Below, piece by piece: positions 11,168 to 22,925 of a DNA stretch of 64,000 nt; position 1 is the first letter of the stretch, and the number at the start of each line of letters is the position of its first letter. The position numbers and the translations under genes were made by a program. This stretch comes from Fragum whitleyi. Taxonomy: Eukaryota; Mollusca; Bivalvia; Cardiida; Cardiidae. The notes beneath the pieces were generated by a model. It was not told the origin of the DNA and made no database searches. It saw only the letters and a program-made list of their open reading frames with translations. The stretch is taken from assembly GCA_948146395.1 (NCBI GenBank), contig OX411545.1, positions 16,543,526-16,607,525 on the forward strand. The letters run 5' to 3'.

Positions 11168-11660
11168 AGCTCACCCTGAGCACAAAGTACTCAAGGTGAA
11201 CTTTTGGGACTGTATGATGTCCGTCGTCAGTCAGTTGGTCGTTCGTCGTCAACATTCATTTTGTGTACACTGTAGAGACCAGCTGGTTTTTAGCCCTAAT
11301 ACTATGACATTCTGAATGAAAGTCTTGATGAAATCTCTTTTAAGTTGGAAATTGAGACAAGTTGGGTAAAAAACTAGGTCACAGGGTCAAATCTTAGAAA
11401 AGCCTTGTGGACACTTTAGAGGTCACATTTTGACACAAACAATAAAATGATTGTCTTGGTTAAATCTTGGACAAGTCGGACGCTAGGTAAACTTAGGACA
11501 AAAACTAGGTCGCGTGCTCAAATGTTAGAAGAAGAAAAAAACCTTGTCGAGGAGAAAGCGGCCAGATTTTAAGTAAATCAACCTGAAAATATGTCAGAAT
11601 AATGGTCCCTTGAAATCTCTATTAGAATCGCAATTTGGTCCAAGTGCACGTGCAAAGCGG
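11168..11660. mobile_element. Fragment of the AGCTCACC-type element
   Basis: Begins AGCTCACCCTGAGCACAAAG and carries TTCGTCGTCAACATTCATTT plus two diverged copies of the ~145-bp internal unit (GTCTTGATGAAATC, GGTCACAGGGTCAAATCTTA). It is related to the copy at 1203-3172 and lacks the right terminus. Confidence 0.65.
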
Positions 11661-11709
11661 TGTATAATTTGCAAAATGTTTGCATTGTTTTGTTAATTCC
11701 AACGCAGGC
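11645..11709. repeat. Hairpin family H1, right half-copy
   Basis: CACGTGCAAAGCGGTGTATA..TTGCATTGTTTTGTTAATTC, ending AACGCAGG. Only the right arm is present. Confidence 0.5.
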
Positions 11710-11797
11710 CGTATTGACCTGATATCAGCTACCTTATAGCTTAGAGCCATGCAAAAAATGATTTTATGATATATAGAATGTCATTGAATATATTATC

Positions 11798-11931
11798 AGC
11801 CATGCGTTCAGGATAAGATGGCGGTGCTAACTGTTAGCAAATTATATCCCGCTTTGCACGCAAGTGCAAGTGCAAAGTGGGGTATGATTTTCAAACAGAT
11901 TGCACTGTTTTGTCATGCTGAACTTAGGGCT
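11798..11931. repeat. Hairpin family H1, copy 4
   Basis: Left AGCCATGCGTTCAGGATAAG, inner CAAATTATATCCCGCTTTGC. Right AAGTGCAAAGTGGGGTATGA to TTGTCATGCTGAACTTAGGG. Near-complete palindrome. Confidence 0.75.
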
Positions 11932-12200
11932 GCTCTCGATTGTAAGAAAATATTATGACGATGCTGATGATTATTTCTCCCGACCTCTATCAGATAACAT
12001 TTATATTCAAAGACTCCAATAGATATACTTTTCTCTTTTAAATAACTGGATAGTCTACAAAGAAGAAAACAAAGATTCTTTTCGTTGAGAAATAAGTTGT
12101 TGATAATTCTTGGAAGATAGATGTCGCGTCTGTATCTGTAAAATCTGATAAACCGCACGCAGTTCTTTAAAGCAGGCACAAACGGATGTCTCAATGAGGT

Positions 12201-12350
12201 TTTGTTTGTTTGAATGGGGTTTTAACGCCAATTTCAACATTTTTTTCAGTTATATTGCGGCGACTGGAGCACCTAACAATGGATTCATGGTAATCTCACA
12301 CCAGTACTTCCATTACATTCTTTCCTAGCCTCCAGCTATGATATACACAT
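12201..12350 (-). mobile_element. 5'-truncated SINE (minus strand)
   Basis: Reverse complement of the SINE body and tail: GGGGTTTTAACGCC, TTATATTGCGGCGACTGGAG, CACCTAACAATGGATTCATG, CTTTCCTAGCCTCCAGCTAT. The tRNA head is absent. Confidence 0.75.
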
Positions 12351-13834
12351 AAATAGAAAAAATGTTATGGTATGATTCTAATGCTTCTTATTAGATTTAA
12401 CAAGGAATGGAAGTTTCACAAGCGTCCGAAAACAACGCTTCTGATGTCAGATCAAACAGAACAACCCCGACACAAATGATACTATCTGAATGATCTCTTG
12501 TATAGATAGGTATGCACTTTTACAAGAATATAACACGTGAGCAACATAGCTCAAGAATAGATGGTGGATATCACGTAAATTACTGCAAGAAAAACAGAAC
12601 ATCAAGGATCTACGGTTAACAGCATCGTGAAATGGACAAGATTTTGGAATGATTTCGACATGAAATTGAATGGGTGCGATAAGGGAGTCTTGAATGCTAT
12701 ATACTTATTACCTCCATTTAAGGTAGCAATGGACACATGGCGTCATTTTTTTCCGCCCAATGAATTCTTTTCTTGGTCATATATGTTGTAGGTTAATATT
12801 GTATAGTCATTATATCAAAATGTGAAGGTATCTTTCCATGCTCGTTTTCATGCTAGAGTTATGTGCCCTTGAGTGGTATTGGCCATTTCTCAGTAAAACG
12901 GTTATATTCGTTGTAGGTCTAGTATAAACTCAGTACCAGCTTTTTGCTATAAAACACATACCTTTTCATAGACCTTATACATGTACACAATGGCTGTTGC
13001 CAAGAAAATTTCTCCTTGATCAATTGCCTCTGCACAATGTGCCTTCAAAAGTGAAAAATGCACTATTGTGTGTAATTTTAAGGGGAAATTGCCACAAAAC
13101 ATATTTTTTAAAAGAAATTACCCAATGAATTTTATTTATTTTCCGATATGTTTTAAAACCCCTATTTTTCCTTTATTTGGTAAAAAATACAGCATACCTT
13201 TCCATGCAAATAAGAAAGTTTTTCATTATTTTACAGTGCCCCCTCCTAGTTGAATGGCGCTTATAACGCATTTTTATTGTTAAATTTAATGATCCAGTCA
13301 TTCAATTGATATCAAATGTTGAAAAGAAGCTAAGTTAAGAAATGTTACCATCATAATTTCACGTTATTTCCATAAGCAGAATAATATGAAAACCGGTCTT
13401 TTTAAACAACGTGCAAAAGAGCCGTTGAATAAACGAAACCCCGCTTCCGCTTTAAAGAGTCGGGAGGCCGCTGTCCATTGTCACCTTAATATGCATTCAA
13501 TGTCTATAAAAAGTTTTTTTTCTCCAGGAACCGGTCAGACGCTTACTAATACAATTTAGCCATTGAAATCGTGGATTATTCATTTTGAATACAGTTGTTT
13601 ATTTTATCATTTTAGTGGTTTTGGAGCTTTTTTGAATGGTTGAAGTGATTGTTTGGAATGAATGATTGGAGCGCTGAGCTAGTGATTTAGAATGGTTTTG
13701 ATCGAGATGATTGTCAATTTCACGATGTTATTAACTGTACTAGGCTGAACTAGTATCTACATACTTGTTCCAAAGGCATTTATACTTTTTAGACAATCAC
13801 GTGACAAAATATCCTGTCCAGCATCCAAGGTGCC
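12351..13834. other. Mostly anonymous AT-rich DNA with one repeat fragment
   Basis: No gene is supported. From about 13,500 to 13,740 the sequence matches the right part of the repeat at 22,108-22,510 (AAAAGTTTTTTTTCTCCAGG, GGAGCGCTGAGCTAGTG, ending GTCAATTTCACGATGTTATT). Confidence 0.45.
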
Positions 13835-14032
13835 TTAGGGCCAACTTATTTCTCGCCCGCTTTCGGGTCGGGTGTAGACTGGTATCACTGTCGAATATCA
13901 GAATAGCCTGTTCTAGGCTATTCTGATAGTCGATATGTGGACCAGTCTAGAGCTGGTAGCCCGCTTTCTGAGAGATACTCTGATATTGCTGGCAACAGTA
14001 CCCGCCCGGGGTGAGAAATAAGTTGACCCTTA
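13835..14032. mobile_element. TIR MITE (GGGCCAACTTATTTCTC termini)
   Basis: The left end TTAGGGCCAACTTATTTCTC pairs with the right end GAGAAATAAGTTGACCCTTA. Inside lies a perfect palindrome (ATCAGAATAGCC / GGCTATTCTGAT) and a second pair (TAGACTGGTATCA / TGGACCAGTCTA). No ORF. Confidence 0.7.
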
Positions 14033-14865
14033 CATTCCGAGCGAGTACACATTCGAAGCTATGGGGCAGTTCATAAACGCTTCGTGCAAAATTGTATCTA
14101 GACACAGGACAAATAAATGCTTACTGACCACAATGACATCCTGCTAGGATGGAGGACTCTTTATTAGCTTGTCTTCGAAAATCAAATTAAAAAGAAATGT
14201 TATAAAACACTATGACTTATGAGCGATATCAGCAATAAAGCTAAATATACTGTCCCTATCGGTACAAACAAGACTGTCTAAGACCAAGTTGTGTGTATCA
14301 TTCTGTAACGAATTTCCACGTTTTAACTTCTGCAGGTTGCGAACCAGAATTTTCTCCGTTTTCAACATCATTCTCTTATCTTTATTTCATTTGTGACCTA
14401 TCACGCCAGAGGAAAGTGCCCCGAAAGTCCATTAAGAAAATTGTTTAGAAAGATATTAGACTCAGCAGCGGTCAACCTGAGATTGCATACCAAAATTAAT
14501 TCAATTTCAACCAGAATGGTCATTAAGCTTTCAAAAAGGAGAATGAACGCGGATGTTTCGATTCCGTCAGTCTGCACAGTCTTACAAAAATCGAGTCTGT
14601 TCTACTTTCCATTATTGTTTTCGAATGAAAAGGGAGGGGGGGGGTACCAGAATTCTTTAATTATTTGTGACCTTTCTTAGCTAAAAAGGACCACCTAGGC
14701 AGTGACTTTGCAGACTTACCGGGTTCGACGCTTTTCGTAATTAGCAGATTTTCTGAAACTAGAATGTTCATTCAGCTTTCACAAAATGCTATTTTGTAAT
14801 GCGATCTTGGGTTGACCGATGCTGGATTTTACTCCATTTTCAAATATTAATCATACGCAGCTCCA
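14033..14865. other. Gene-free stretch
   Basis: The longest open frame (14,393-14,680) shows no domain and ends across a G-run. I see no supported feature. Confidence 0.4.
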
Positions 14866-15003
14866 ATCTGTCCTGCGTTCAGTATGGAAACGTTAGCTAA
14901 GCGCTTTCGAAATGATACCTCGCTTTGCACGCATGTGCACGCGCAAAGCGGGGTATCATCTCAAAGCGCTCTCGAAACGTTTTACATCCTGAACACAGGG
15001 ATG
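14866..15003. repeat. Hairpin family H1, copy 5
   Basis: Left GTCCTGCGTTCAGTATGG, core GATACCTCGCTTTGCACGCA / GCGCAAAGCGGGGTATCATC, right TTTACATCCTGAACACAGGG. Very good arm pairing across the core. Confidence 0.75.
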
Positions 15004-15059
15004 GTCTCATTTGCATAACTGACCAACATTTTTATTGACTGTAAACTCGCTTTATTCGG

Positions 15060-15335
15060 TTCGTTTGTTTGTTTAAATTGGGTTAACGCCGTTTTTAACC
15101 ATTTTTTTAGTCATATCGCGGTGAATGGAGTACCTGACCATCGATTTCTAGTATTTCTTTCACCATCATCACAGCATCCCTTTCGAGCCTAAAGCTGCTT
15201 ATCCCACATTGCTTAACGATTATCAACCTATTGGTGGAAGAAAAACACAAGAAAGGGTATGTACCGGCCGTCGTTGGGCTTCGAATCCGTGATTTTGTTA
15301 TTATGAGGCCGACGCGCCAATTTGAAACGACAGCT
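15060..15335 (-). mobile_element. Degenerate full-length SINE (minus strand)
   Basis: Minus-strand SINE body (GTTAACGCCGTTTTTAACC, TCATATCGCGGTGAATGGAG, CCTATTGGTGGAAG) followed by a decayed tRNA-Asp-like head (GGCCGTCGTTGGGCTTCGAA..GGCCGACGCGCC). Confidence 0.7.
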
Positions 15336-15806
15336 TCAACTCAAATCGGAATCAGAAACATATTTTATCTCCTAATAATGAAGAAAACAAACGAGGTTGA
15401 ATTTTGTCAGCATTTTCAAGGGTTTTCCAACAAAAAACTATAATTTTCAAATTGGCGCCGTAGGATAGTAAAGTTCATAAGTATTTCCAGTAAATGAGAT
15501 GTTACGATAGGTACCTTTGCTCTATCTATCTCGGATCATTTTTTCTGAAATATACTAGGGATATAGTCTGTTTGGATTACAAGTGATTTGACGTGATTTT
15601 AACAGTGTTTCATGTTCTATATCGATTGGTTAGCCTGAGATTAGTGTGCGATTCGAAACCGTTGGTGGTTTTTACCTGGAGTGCAGTATGATATTATATT
15701 TAATGTTAGCTCTTTTCAAAATAGTGACAAGTACATATCTAGATAAGATTCTCAAACATTCTCAAAACGCCACACAATCTCACACTTTGACTTGTTAAAA
15801 AGATTA

Positions 15807-15945
15807 GGCTGTCCTCCTTTCGGGATGACAAAATAGTACAAAATGATTTCAAAATATACCCCGCTTTGCACGTGTACTTGCGAGCTAAGCGGGGTATTAT
15901 CTGTAAAACAGTTCGCGCCGTTTTGTAATCATGAACTTACAGCTG
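15807..15945. repeat. Hairpin family H1, copy 6
   Basis: Left GGCTGTCCTCCTTTCGGGAT, core TACCCCGCTTTGCACGTGTA / GCGAGCTAAGCGGGGTATTA, right CCGTTTTGTAATCATGAACT. Confidence 0.75.
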
Positions 15946-16052
15946 TCAGTGACTACTTAGTATTCTGTATGTGTGCATGCAATGTACCATGCGGAACCTA
16001 TATCTCCACACAATGCAATAAGAATCTTCGCTGGCCACCCGAAGAGGGGTTA

Positions 16053-16188
16053 AGCCATTCCCTGCGTTAAGGATTACTAAACGGTGCAATCTGTTTGCAA
16101 ATTTTACCCCGCTTTGCACGTACGCTTGCGTGCAAAGCAGGGTATAATTTGCAAACAGTTTGCACCGTTTTGCCCTCCTGAGCACAAT
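16053..16188. repeat. Hairpin family H1, copy 7
   Basis: Left AGCCATTCCCTGCGTTAAGG, core TTTACCCCGCTTTGCACGTA / TGCGTGCAAAGCAGGGTATA, right AGTTTGCACCGTTTTGCCCT. Among the best-preserved inner arms. Confidence 0.8.
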
Positions 16189-16671
16189 GATGTCTATCTA
16201 CAGAGCACAAAGGAAAAAACTCTAGTCAGACTTTGCGATTTCTCGAGCTTGACAGAGGCTTTGCAAACAAGTTAAATTATTGAAAATGTCAAGCATAGAC
16301 ACAAATAAGACACATCATTCATGTAACAAGAGGTAGACAACTAAACATCTCATGCATCTTTTCTTTTTTAACCATATAAATTCGCTAAGTGTATTCTACC
16401 AGAAAATGTCGAATGCATTTCGAACCTACGGCGCTAGAATATAACTAAAACCCCAGGACATTACAAAGGTAATATTTTGGAAAACAGAATAAAACCAGAC
16501 GTGTAATCATTCCATCATTACAGTTCTATAATGCGTGATAGGGTATGAGATTATGTGGACAGAGATAACGGGAATTTAATGGATTATAATACATATATGG
16601 AATCATGATCAAATAAGTGGATAAACCTAATCAAACCTTATTGACAGTTTTCTCATTTTTTTCTGTTGTAC

Positions 16672-16999
16672 TAGTAGCTACAGTTAATTACATCGTGAAA
16701 TTAACACTTACTCCACTTAAACCAATATCATTCACTCAGCGCTCCATTCATTCGTTCATTCATTCTAAACACTCACTCAAATCGATCAAAAACTCTCCGA
16801 AATCATTACAAAACATTTCGAATTCGTTCAAGACGATCAACATTTAATTCAAATCGACCAAATTATGCTAAGATTTGGTGTTGATTTCAAAGTGTCTGAT
16901 TTAATTTAACTCAAATATCGCTCCACACTCTTATTCAATTTCACTCCAAATTCATTCCAAATTTATTCATCTTGTCAATTTCACGATGATCTTAACTGC
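16672..16999. mobile_element. TIR element with CATCGTGAAATT termini
   Basis: The left terminus CAGTTAATTACATCGTGAAA is the inverted match of the right AATTTCACGATGATCTTAAC. The interior contains imperfect ATTCATTC/ACTCACTC runs. Related fragments occur at 13,500-13,740, 22,108-22,510 and 58,510-58,575. No transposase ORF. Confidence 0.65.
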
Positions 17000-17051
17000 A
17001 ATTCCTTTGGCGACATGGCTTCTTTATCCAATTTCAGCCCGGCCCGTATAT

Positions 17052-17432
17052 GGTTGTGAGTACTGGGGGTTGCTAATTTGAGCACCAACTCGCTGTGAGT
17101 ACTGGGGTCGCGAATTTGAACACCAACTCACTGTGAGTACTGGGGTCGCGAATTTGAACACCAACTCGCTGTGAGAACTGGGGTCGCGAATTTGAACACC
17201 AACTCGCTGTGAGTACTGGGGTCGCGAATTTGAACACCAACTCACTGTGAGTACTGGGGTCGCGAATTTGAACACCAACTCGCTGTGAGTACTGGGGTCG
17301 CGAATTTGAACACCAACTCGCTGTGAGTACTGGGGTCGCGAATTTGAGCACCAATTCGCTGTGAGTACTGGGGTCGCGAATTTGAACACCAACTCGCTGT
17401 GAGTACTGGAGTCGCAAATTTGAACACCAACT
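17052..17432. repeat. 38-bp minisatellite, about 10 copies
   Basis: Tandem unit GTGAGTACTGGGGTCGCGAA followed by TTTGAACACCAACTCGCT, period 38 bp and nearly identical between copies. Because 38 is not a multiple of 3, all three minus-strand frames stay open across the array. The resulting 60-120-residue repeated frames are artefacts. Little divergence between units suggests recent expansion or homogenisation. Confidence 0.9.
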
Positions 17433-17449
17433 CGGTCAACTTATCGACA

Positions 17450-17513
17450 TATCGATGGCTCGGCGCGAAACAGTTGTAACTCCCTTACAACTGTTTCGCG
17501 CAGAGCCATCGAT
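17450..17513. repeat. Palindrome family H2, copy 1
   Basis: ATCGATGGCTCGGCGCGAAA CAGTTGTAACTCCC, then the mirror GTTACAACTGTTTCGCGC..GAGCCATCGAT. Related palindromes lie at 43,029, 43,462 and 55,466. Confidence 0.8.
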
Positions 17514-17534
17514 TTGACAAAAGTCACTGTGACA

Positions 17535-17735
17535 TGAGTCATTTGTCTCCCACCAATGGGTGCATGATACCGCCTTAGTGGGATAAGCAACGAATGGCTC
17601 GAATTAAATGTCGGGTGAAATGTCGCGGTTGTATCGGTGTGGTAAAGGACAGGAAACCAAATAGGTAGGTGCACCTACCGCCGAAATATAACTGCTTTAA
17701 TGTTCAAAGTGGCTTTAAACCTCATACAAACATAC
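17535..17735 (+). mobile_element. Diverged SINE body fragment
   Basis: TTGTCTCCCACCAATGGGTG, TAGGTGCACCTACCGCCGAA and CAAAGTGGCTTTAAACC correspond to conserved blocks of the SINE body, but divergence is high and the tRNA head is absent. Confidence 0.5.
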
Positions 17736-18570
17736 AAATTATGTAATTTGAGTGTTTTTTTTAATATTTCTTAACATGATAACCTCACTGATTCACTAGT
17801 TAAATGCAAATAAGAAACATCGAACTAATATTGATTGAAAATATAAATTGTTGCGAACCTCTCCTAGACCTGTGTAAACTCATTTGAATCATCCAAATGG
17901 GACAATTTGAAAAAGTTAACAACATAGGATTCATGCAAAATACTTCTCTGGGCAGTTATATGTTCCTTTTGAGGTGCTTCGATCTAAAGAAAAGCATTTT
18001 GAAAACGGTCGCCAAATAAAAATGATCGCTTTATAGACGTGGTCTCTGGAGCAAGATGGACTGTAATTAAGTTAAAAGACAATGATTGTACAAAAAATCT
18101 CATTCTCAACCGGAAATTTTCTCAATCTTAGAATTGATATTGAGTGAACAAAGAAAAATATAAATAAGTTGTTATCAATAACAACTCATGACATCATCTT
18201 GTATGTCCAAGCATTTGTTTTAGTATAGCAGCAAAATCAAAGATTTAATATCAAGTTTAAATTTAAGAAAATACTCAGTTGAGCATGAGAGAAAAGTATT
18301 ACAAGCCCAGGTCCTAATGTGCGAAGCGTTATGAAAAGCTTCATATTCAATACGTAATGATCATGTTACACGCTTAATAAAATAAATCTGGGAATAAGAC
18401 AGGGCTGCATTAAGAAATTAAACCAGTGTTACAAATTTAGAAATCAATTTACCAGGACTGAGATTTTAATGGCGTCCTTATTAGAATTGCCCCCAGTCTA
18501 TGATGCAGGCATTATTCAAGGATAATTATTTTATTCAATACCTTTCTGTTGCGAATCAAAACAGAGACAC
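17736..18570. other. Gene-free AT-rich stretch
   Basis: No gene, RNA or repeat family recognised. Confidence 0.35.
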
Positions 18571-18571
18571 A

Positions 18572-18624
18572 CAGCAGCAGCGACTGCACCAACAGCAGCA
18601 GCAACAACAACAGCAAAAACAACA

Positions 18625-18655
<31 letters not shown>

Positions 18656-18656
18656 G
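18572..18656. repeat. CAG/CAA microsatellite
   Basis: CAGCAG and CAACAA triplet run, poly-Gln or poly-Asn in one frame. The open frames covering it have no other support. Confidence 0.85.
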
Positions 18657-18728
18657 TTAAATATATTTGTGATCTTTTATGCAAAATCGACCATACGGAT
18701 ACTTCATAAAACATTTTTTGAAAAATAT

Positions 18729-18861
18729 GTCCTGCGATCATGATGACAAAACGGTACATATTGTTTGCCAATTTAACCCCGCTTTGCACGTGTACTTGCA
18801 TGCAAAGCGGGGTAAAATTGGCAGACAGTTTGCACCGTCTCGTCATTCTTAACTTAGAGCT
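18729..18861. repeat. Hairpin family H1, copy 8
   Basis: Left GTCCTGCGATCATGATGACA, core TTTAACCCCGCTTTGCACGT / GCATGCAAAGCGGGGTAAAA, right TTTGCACCGTCTCGTCATTC. The core stem is perfect. Confidence 0.8.
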
Positions 18862-19288
18862 GGATTGAGCAATTAATTTTTCCTTCATTCCTAGATTTAA
18901 TTACGATCCAGTGGTAGGCGATGGTGTATATTTCCATTCCGTAATTGCTCGGCTGACACCTACGTCTAGTCCAGTCCATTCCCATGTAAGGAAATCTAAA
19001 TTGTAAATGTGACCGTCAGAAATAAAGTAATGCAAATAGCTACGCATTTGTATTTTGATTTTATGGGATCGTTCAGACCACTTTTTAAATGAATTAAATG
19101 ATATTAACTTGGCTGGATGGGTGGGTCACTTTGAGAGTATTTAAATGATGGACGAATAGCTGACTGCCCTTGATGGACGAATGGACGAATTGATTAATGG
19201 ATGAGTTGACTATTTAATGCTTAAGTCATTTTTTTTTAAAAAAAAATCGACAACTCGGCGATGCCTGTTTTTCTATTTCAGATTTACG

Positions 19289-19291
19289 AAA

Positions 19292-19340
<49 letters not shown>
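19289..19340. repeat. Poly-A followed by CA microsatellite
   Basis: About 20 A residues, then about 16 CA units. Confidence 0.9.
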
Positions 19341-19341
<1 letters not shown>

Positions 19342-20049
19342 CGACCGTTCGTCGGCTATTCTGATTATTTGCAGTCACATAAATCGCCGATGACGATGTC
19401 TTTTATCTTGACTGCAAAGTAAATATTTTGTCCTGACACTGCGGCGCCCAGCCAATGCTTCTTTTTTAACTAATCGGCAGATAAAAAATGTGAATCGCCG
19501 GCGTTTCGCGTCACCGATTTTCATGTTGTTACTATATCGTATTGCTTAACAAGTGAAGCAATATATAGGTGTATCCGCGGCCGAGCGATAGCGGTTGTCC
19601 AATCCTTGTGACACACCAGAGTTGTATAAAAGATGGCCATTGTTTTAATCATAACCGGAAATAAATTTCAGCCAATCATGGTTATTGTTTAAAATAATAC
19701 AACTAAACTGATTGGTGGAAAATAGCTTCCGGTCGTTTTTTTTTTAACCAAATGTAATTTTTGTATAACCGGGAGCTGGAGGCAGAGTCGAGAGGGTTAA
19801 AGATAACCTGTAAAAACTTGTTTTATTACTAGATTTTAAAAAAAACTAAACAAAAATGACGTGAATGTCAATTATTAACATTGTACGTCCAAAAGTCCGA
19901 ATTAATGATTTGATTGGCAAGTTTTAAACTTTGGAATTACATCGTTACGCATTTATCTGTATCATCTGAGAAGATCGAGGTTTTCTTCTAAGGTAGAATA
20001 GTTGGAAAAGAGATTTTTGAGGAAACTCATTATACGTCTTGTCAGATCT
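19341..20049. other. Gene-free stretch
   Basis: Only a weak inverted repeat around 19,620-19,695 (AGTTGTATAAAAGATGG / AATAATACAACT) was noticed. Confidence 0.35.
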
Positions 20050-20182
20050 TCTTTGTGTTCAGAATTACAAAACATTGAAAACTGTTCGCAAATTATACCC
20101 CGCTTTGCATGCCAGTGCACATGCGAAGCGGGGTAAATCTTGCGAACAGTTTTCCTCATTTTGTTATCCTGAACGAAGGGCT
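20050..20182. repeat. Hairpin family H1, copy 9
   Basis: Left TTTGTGTTCAGAATTACAAA, core TTATACCCCGCTTTGCATGC / CATGCGAAGCGGGGTAAATC, right TTTGTTATCCTGAACGAAGG. Confidence 0.8.
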
Positions 20183-21720
20183 GATTAAAGATCTTCAAAA
20201 CGGTCTAAAACCATCTTATTTGTTTTATTCAGACGTATCTGAGAATTGTGAAACTAAATGAACGAAACTGTTCGAGTTAATGCAATAAAACCTACAATAC
20301 ACACGTGTTATAACCAACAAAGGAATTTATCTACGATTCAAAGCTTCTCAAAATGTCTTTGATAAACCGTTTAACTGGAAATGCACCTGGATGGCGGGTA
20401 AACTGATGAAAATCCTTTTCCGCAATTGTATTTTTTCTGAATCTAAACTGGTAACTTAGCCTCTCTTTTCTAATAACGCGATAAATCCAGGTAAATGAAA
20501 CTATTCTTTTAAATATTCAAATACATGTGCTATACAAGAATTCGTGAGCAACGACTACATACAAATCACAAGTCAAATTAAAACGTCTATTCTGTTGTTT
20601 TGTATTTAATAGATAATCACGTCTAATATGTGTGTACATATATTCTTTTTATCAACAACCAAAGAAAAACAGGACAGGATACAATCGTTTTAAAATGGTA
20701 CCCTACTTTGTGCAATACTAGGTACAATTTCTTCTAACGTTTGCGTACATTTCACCTGCCTTGAACAGGAAGTGATATAAGTGATTTTTTTGTGATCGAT
20801 CAGTTCCGTTGCGTCCGTCTTACCGTCCGTTCGTCCGTCCGTCCGTTCATCCACAATTTAAAAAAAAATCTCCCCCCAAACTGACCATCGGATTTTAACC
20901 AAACTTCACAGGAATGATTCTTATGTTAGGCACTTTAAGAAAAACTTTTCAGATTTGTAAAACATAGGAATAAAGAACAAAAAATATTCAAAATCATCAA
21001 CCATCTTAACTGTTTAACTTAAAACTATGGTATTTGGCTTTAGACATAATCCTTAGACCGTTTACTAGAAAATATAATATTAAAGCGCAAACTTCAAAGT
21101 AAGTCTTGTGTTTTTGAATCCTTGACTTCACATAGAAACAAAGAAGTAAGCACCAACTATCATTCCTTTATAAACAACAAGGCATACATCTTCAAATTAT
21201 GCAAAAAGAATTGCCATATTGCCCCTAAACCCTGATAATAGAGCCTGTGCGTGACATTTCCAGCATTTGCATGTGTGCGTGAAAGAAATTCGTTGAGTAG
21301 CCTGGACACTCACTCTGTGCATTCAAATTAATTTTGGGTTGTGAATAGCGATTTTAGGTCCGTAGTCATCTATTGAATGCATAGTAAAGACTCTGATCAG
21401 ACTGTGCGGCCGCACAGAGTGATCTGAGTCTCGACGTTGCGCACATAAGTAATTGTTGGAAATGTCACTCACAAGCTCAATTTCTTTCAGGTAAATTTCA
21501 TATCAACATCAATCAAGCCTGTTCTGTTGGGATTGTTCCTATAGATAATAAGACGGGTATTCAAAAATATATATATATTTTTTCCTCTCAAACAGTTAGA
21601 CCAGCTGATACTTTCATTCTCTGCTTTGGTATTGATCTTTGTTTTCTGCAAAAATATTTGAAATCATAATCCTAAAATCATAGCTGTAGTTACCGGGTTT
21701 TGGAATTAAAACGACTATAT
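20183..21720. other. Gene-free stretch with a GTCCGTCC-rich repeat remnant
   Basis: At 20,800-20,940 there is GTCCGTCCGTCCGTTCATCC followed by CTGACCATCGGATTTTAACC and TTCACAGGAATGATTC, a degraded member of the GTCCGTC-type repeat. An imperfect inverted repeat lies at about 21,295-21,435. No coding evidence. Confidence 0.4.
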
Positions 21721-21725
21721 ATTGG

Positions 21726-22105
21726 TGCTTACGGGCAATATTTGGTTCCTTCAGAGGGACCTGCATTGCGTTCATTATAATACATTGTTTGAAAACCATT
21801 TAAAATGATATGCTGTTTAGCCTTTTAAATTATTTCCGATGAGCGTTTAATAGATAATACGCTCGCGAGAATTTTGTTTTTCTGGAAGCATGACTGCAAG
21901 TGTTCCCTTTACGATGAGGATTTACAAATTACCATTCATGAATTTATTTTAAGTATTTGGCAAGAAACAGACCCGTGTCAATAAAGTCGACTTAAATAAC
22001 AGGTAATGGCGGGGAATATTGTTATTCTGCCTGAAATTACAGGCTTGGAGTTATCGCATGACGTAAACGAATAAACTAGAGAGCTTCAACTATTGCCCTG
22101 GAAAT
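21726..22105 (+). repeat. Duplicated ~340-bp block, left copy
   Basis: From TTCATTATAATACATTGTTT through CAGGTAATGGCGGGGAATAT to ACTATTGCCCTGG it matches 22,571-22,925 at high identity. The short part 21,726-21,785 (ATTTGGTTCCTTCAGAGG) also occurs inverted at about 22,518-22,572, just before the right copy. Confidence 0.85.
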
Positions 22106-22107
22106 GA

Positions 22108-22510
22108 AATTGAATGAGTGTTTGGAGTGAGTTTTGAGTGAAATTAGAGGGAAGTAATCAAATATCGCTTAATTTGTTCAGGATGGACAAAATTAGCGAT
22201 ATCTATTTCCTCCCTTTAATGAAATATGCATACAAGTTCTATAAAAAGCTTCCTATTTCTCCAAGAACCAACCAAACGCTTACAATTTCAATTATGTCTA
22301 TGAAATCACGTTTTTTTCTATTTATATTTATTTTCAATGTTATTGCTGATTGTATCTTTTTAGTCATTTTTGAGCGTTTTTGACCTATTTAGTGAGTGTT
22401 TAGAATGAATGAATGAATGAATGAATGAATGGATGAATAGAGCGCTTAGTGAGTGTTTTTGATTGGTTTTGATTGAGATGAATGTCAATTTCACGATGTA
22501 ACTAACTCTT
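22108..22510. mobile_element. CATCGTGAAATT-type element fragment
   Basis: Ends GTCAATTTCACGATGTAACT. The interior has an ATGA tetranucleotide run (22,405-22,440) and GGTTTTGATTGAGATGA, shared with 13,500-13,740. It lies between the two copies of the 340-bp block and abuts the left copy exactly at its end. Confidence 0.6.
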
Positions 22511-22570
22511 TAATGGTATATTATAAGGAACGAAATGCAACCACTCTGAAAGAACAAAATATTGCCCGTA

Positions 22571-22925
22571 ATTTACGGCATTTCGTTCATTATAATACAT
22601 TGTTTGAAAACCATTTAAAAGATATGCTGTTTAGCCCTTTAAATTATATCCGATGAGCGTTTTATAGATAATACGCTCGCGAGAATTTTGTTATTCTGAA
22701 ATCTGAAAGCATGACTGCAGGTGTTCCATTTACGATGAGGATTTACAAATTACCATTCATGAATTTATTTTAAGTATCTGGCAAGAAACAGGCCCATGTC
22801 AATAAAGTCGACTTAAATCACAGGTAATGGCGGGGAATATTGTAATTCTGCCTGAAATTATAGACTTGGAGTTATCGCATGACGTAAACGAATAAACTAG
22901 AGAACTTCGACTATTGCTCTGGAAA
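22571..22925 (+). repeat. Duplicated ~340-bp block, right copy
   Basis: Matches 21,768-22,105 with scattered substitutions and small indels (for example ATCTGAAAGCATGACTGC against TGGAAGCATGACTGC). Confidence 0.85.

Noticed and set aside
14393..14680. 95-residue ORF
   Set aside because: No homology recognised, no splice or promoter context, and its end crosses a G-run.
17024..17439. Three overlapping minus-strand ORFs of 65-122 residues with repeated VFKFATPVLTASWCSNSRPQ
   Set aside because: They come from a 38-bp tandem repeat that keeps all three frames open; no start context or domain.
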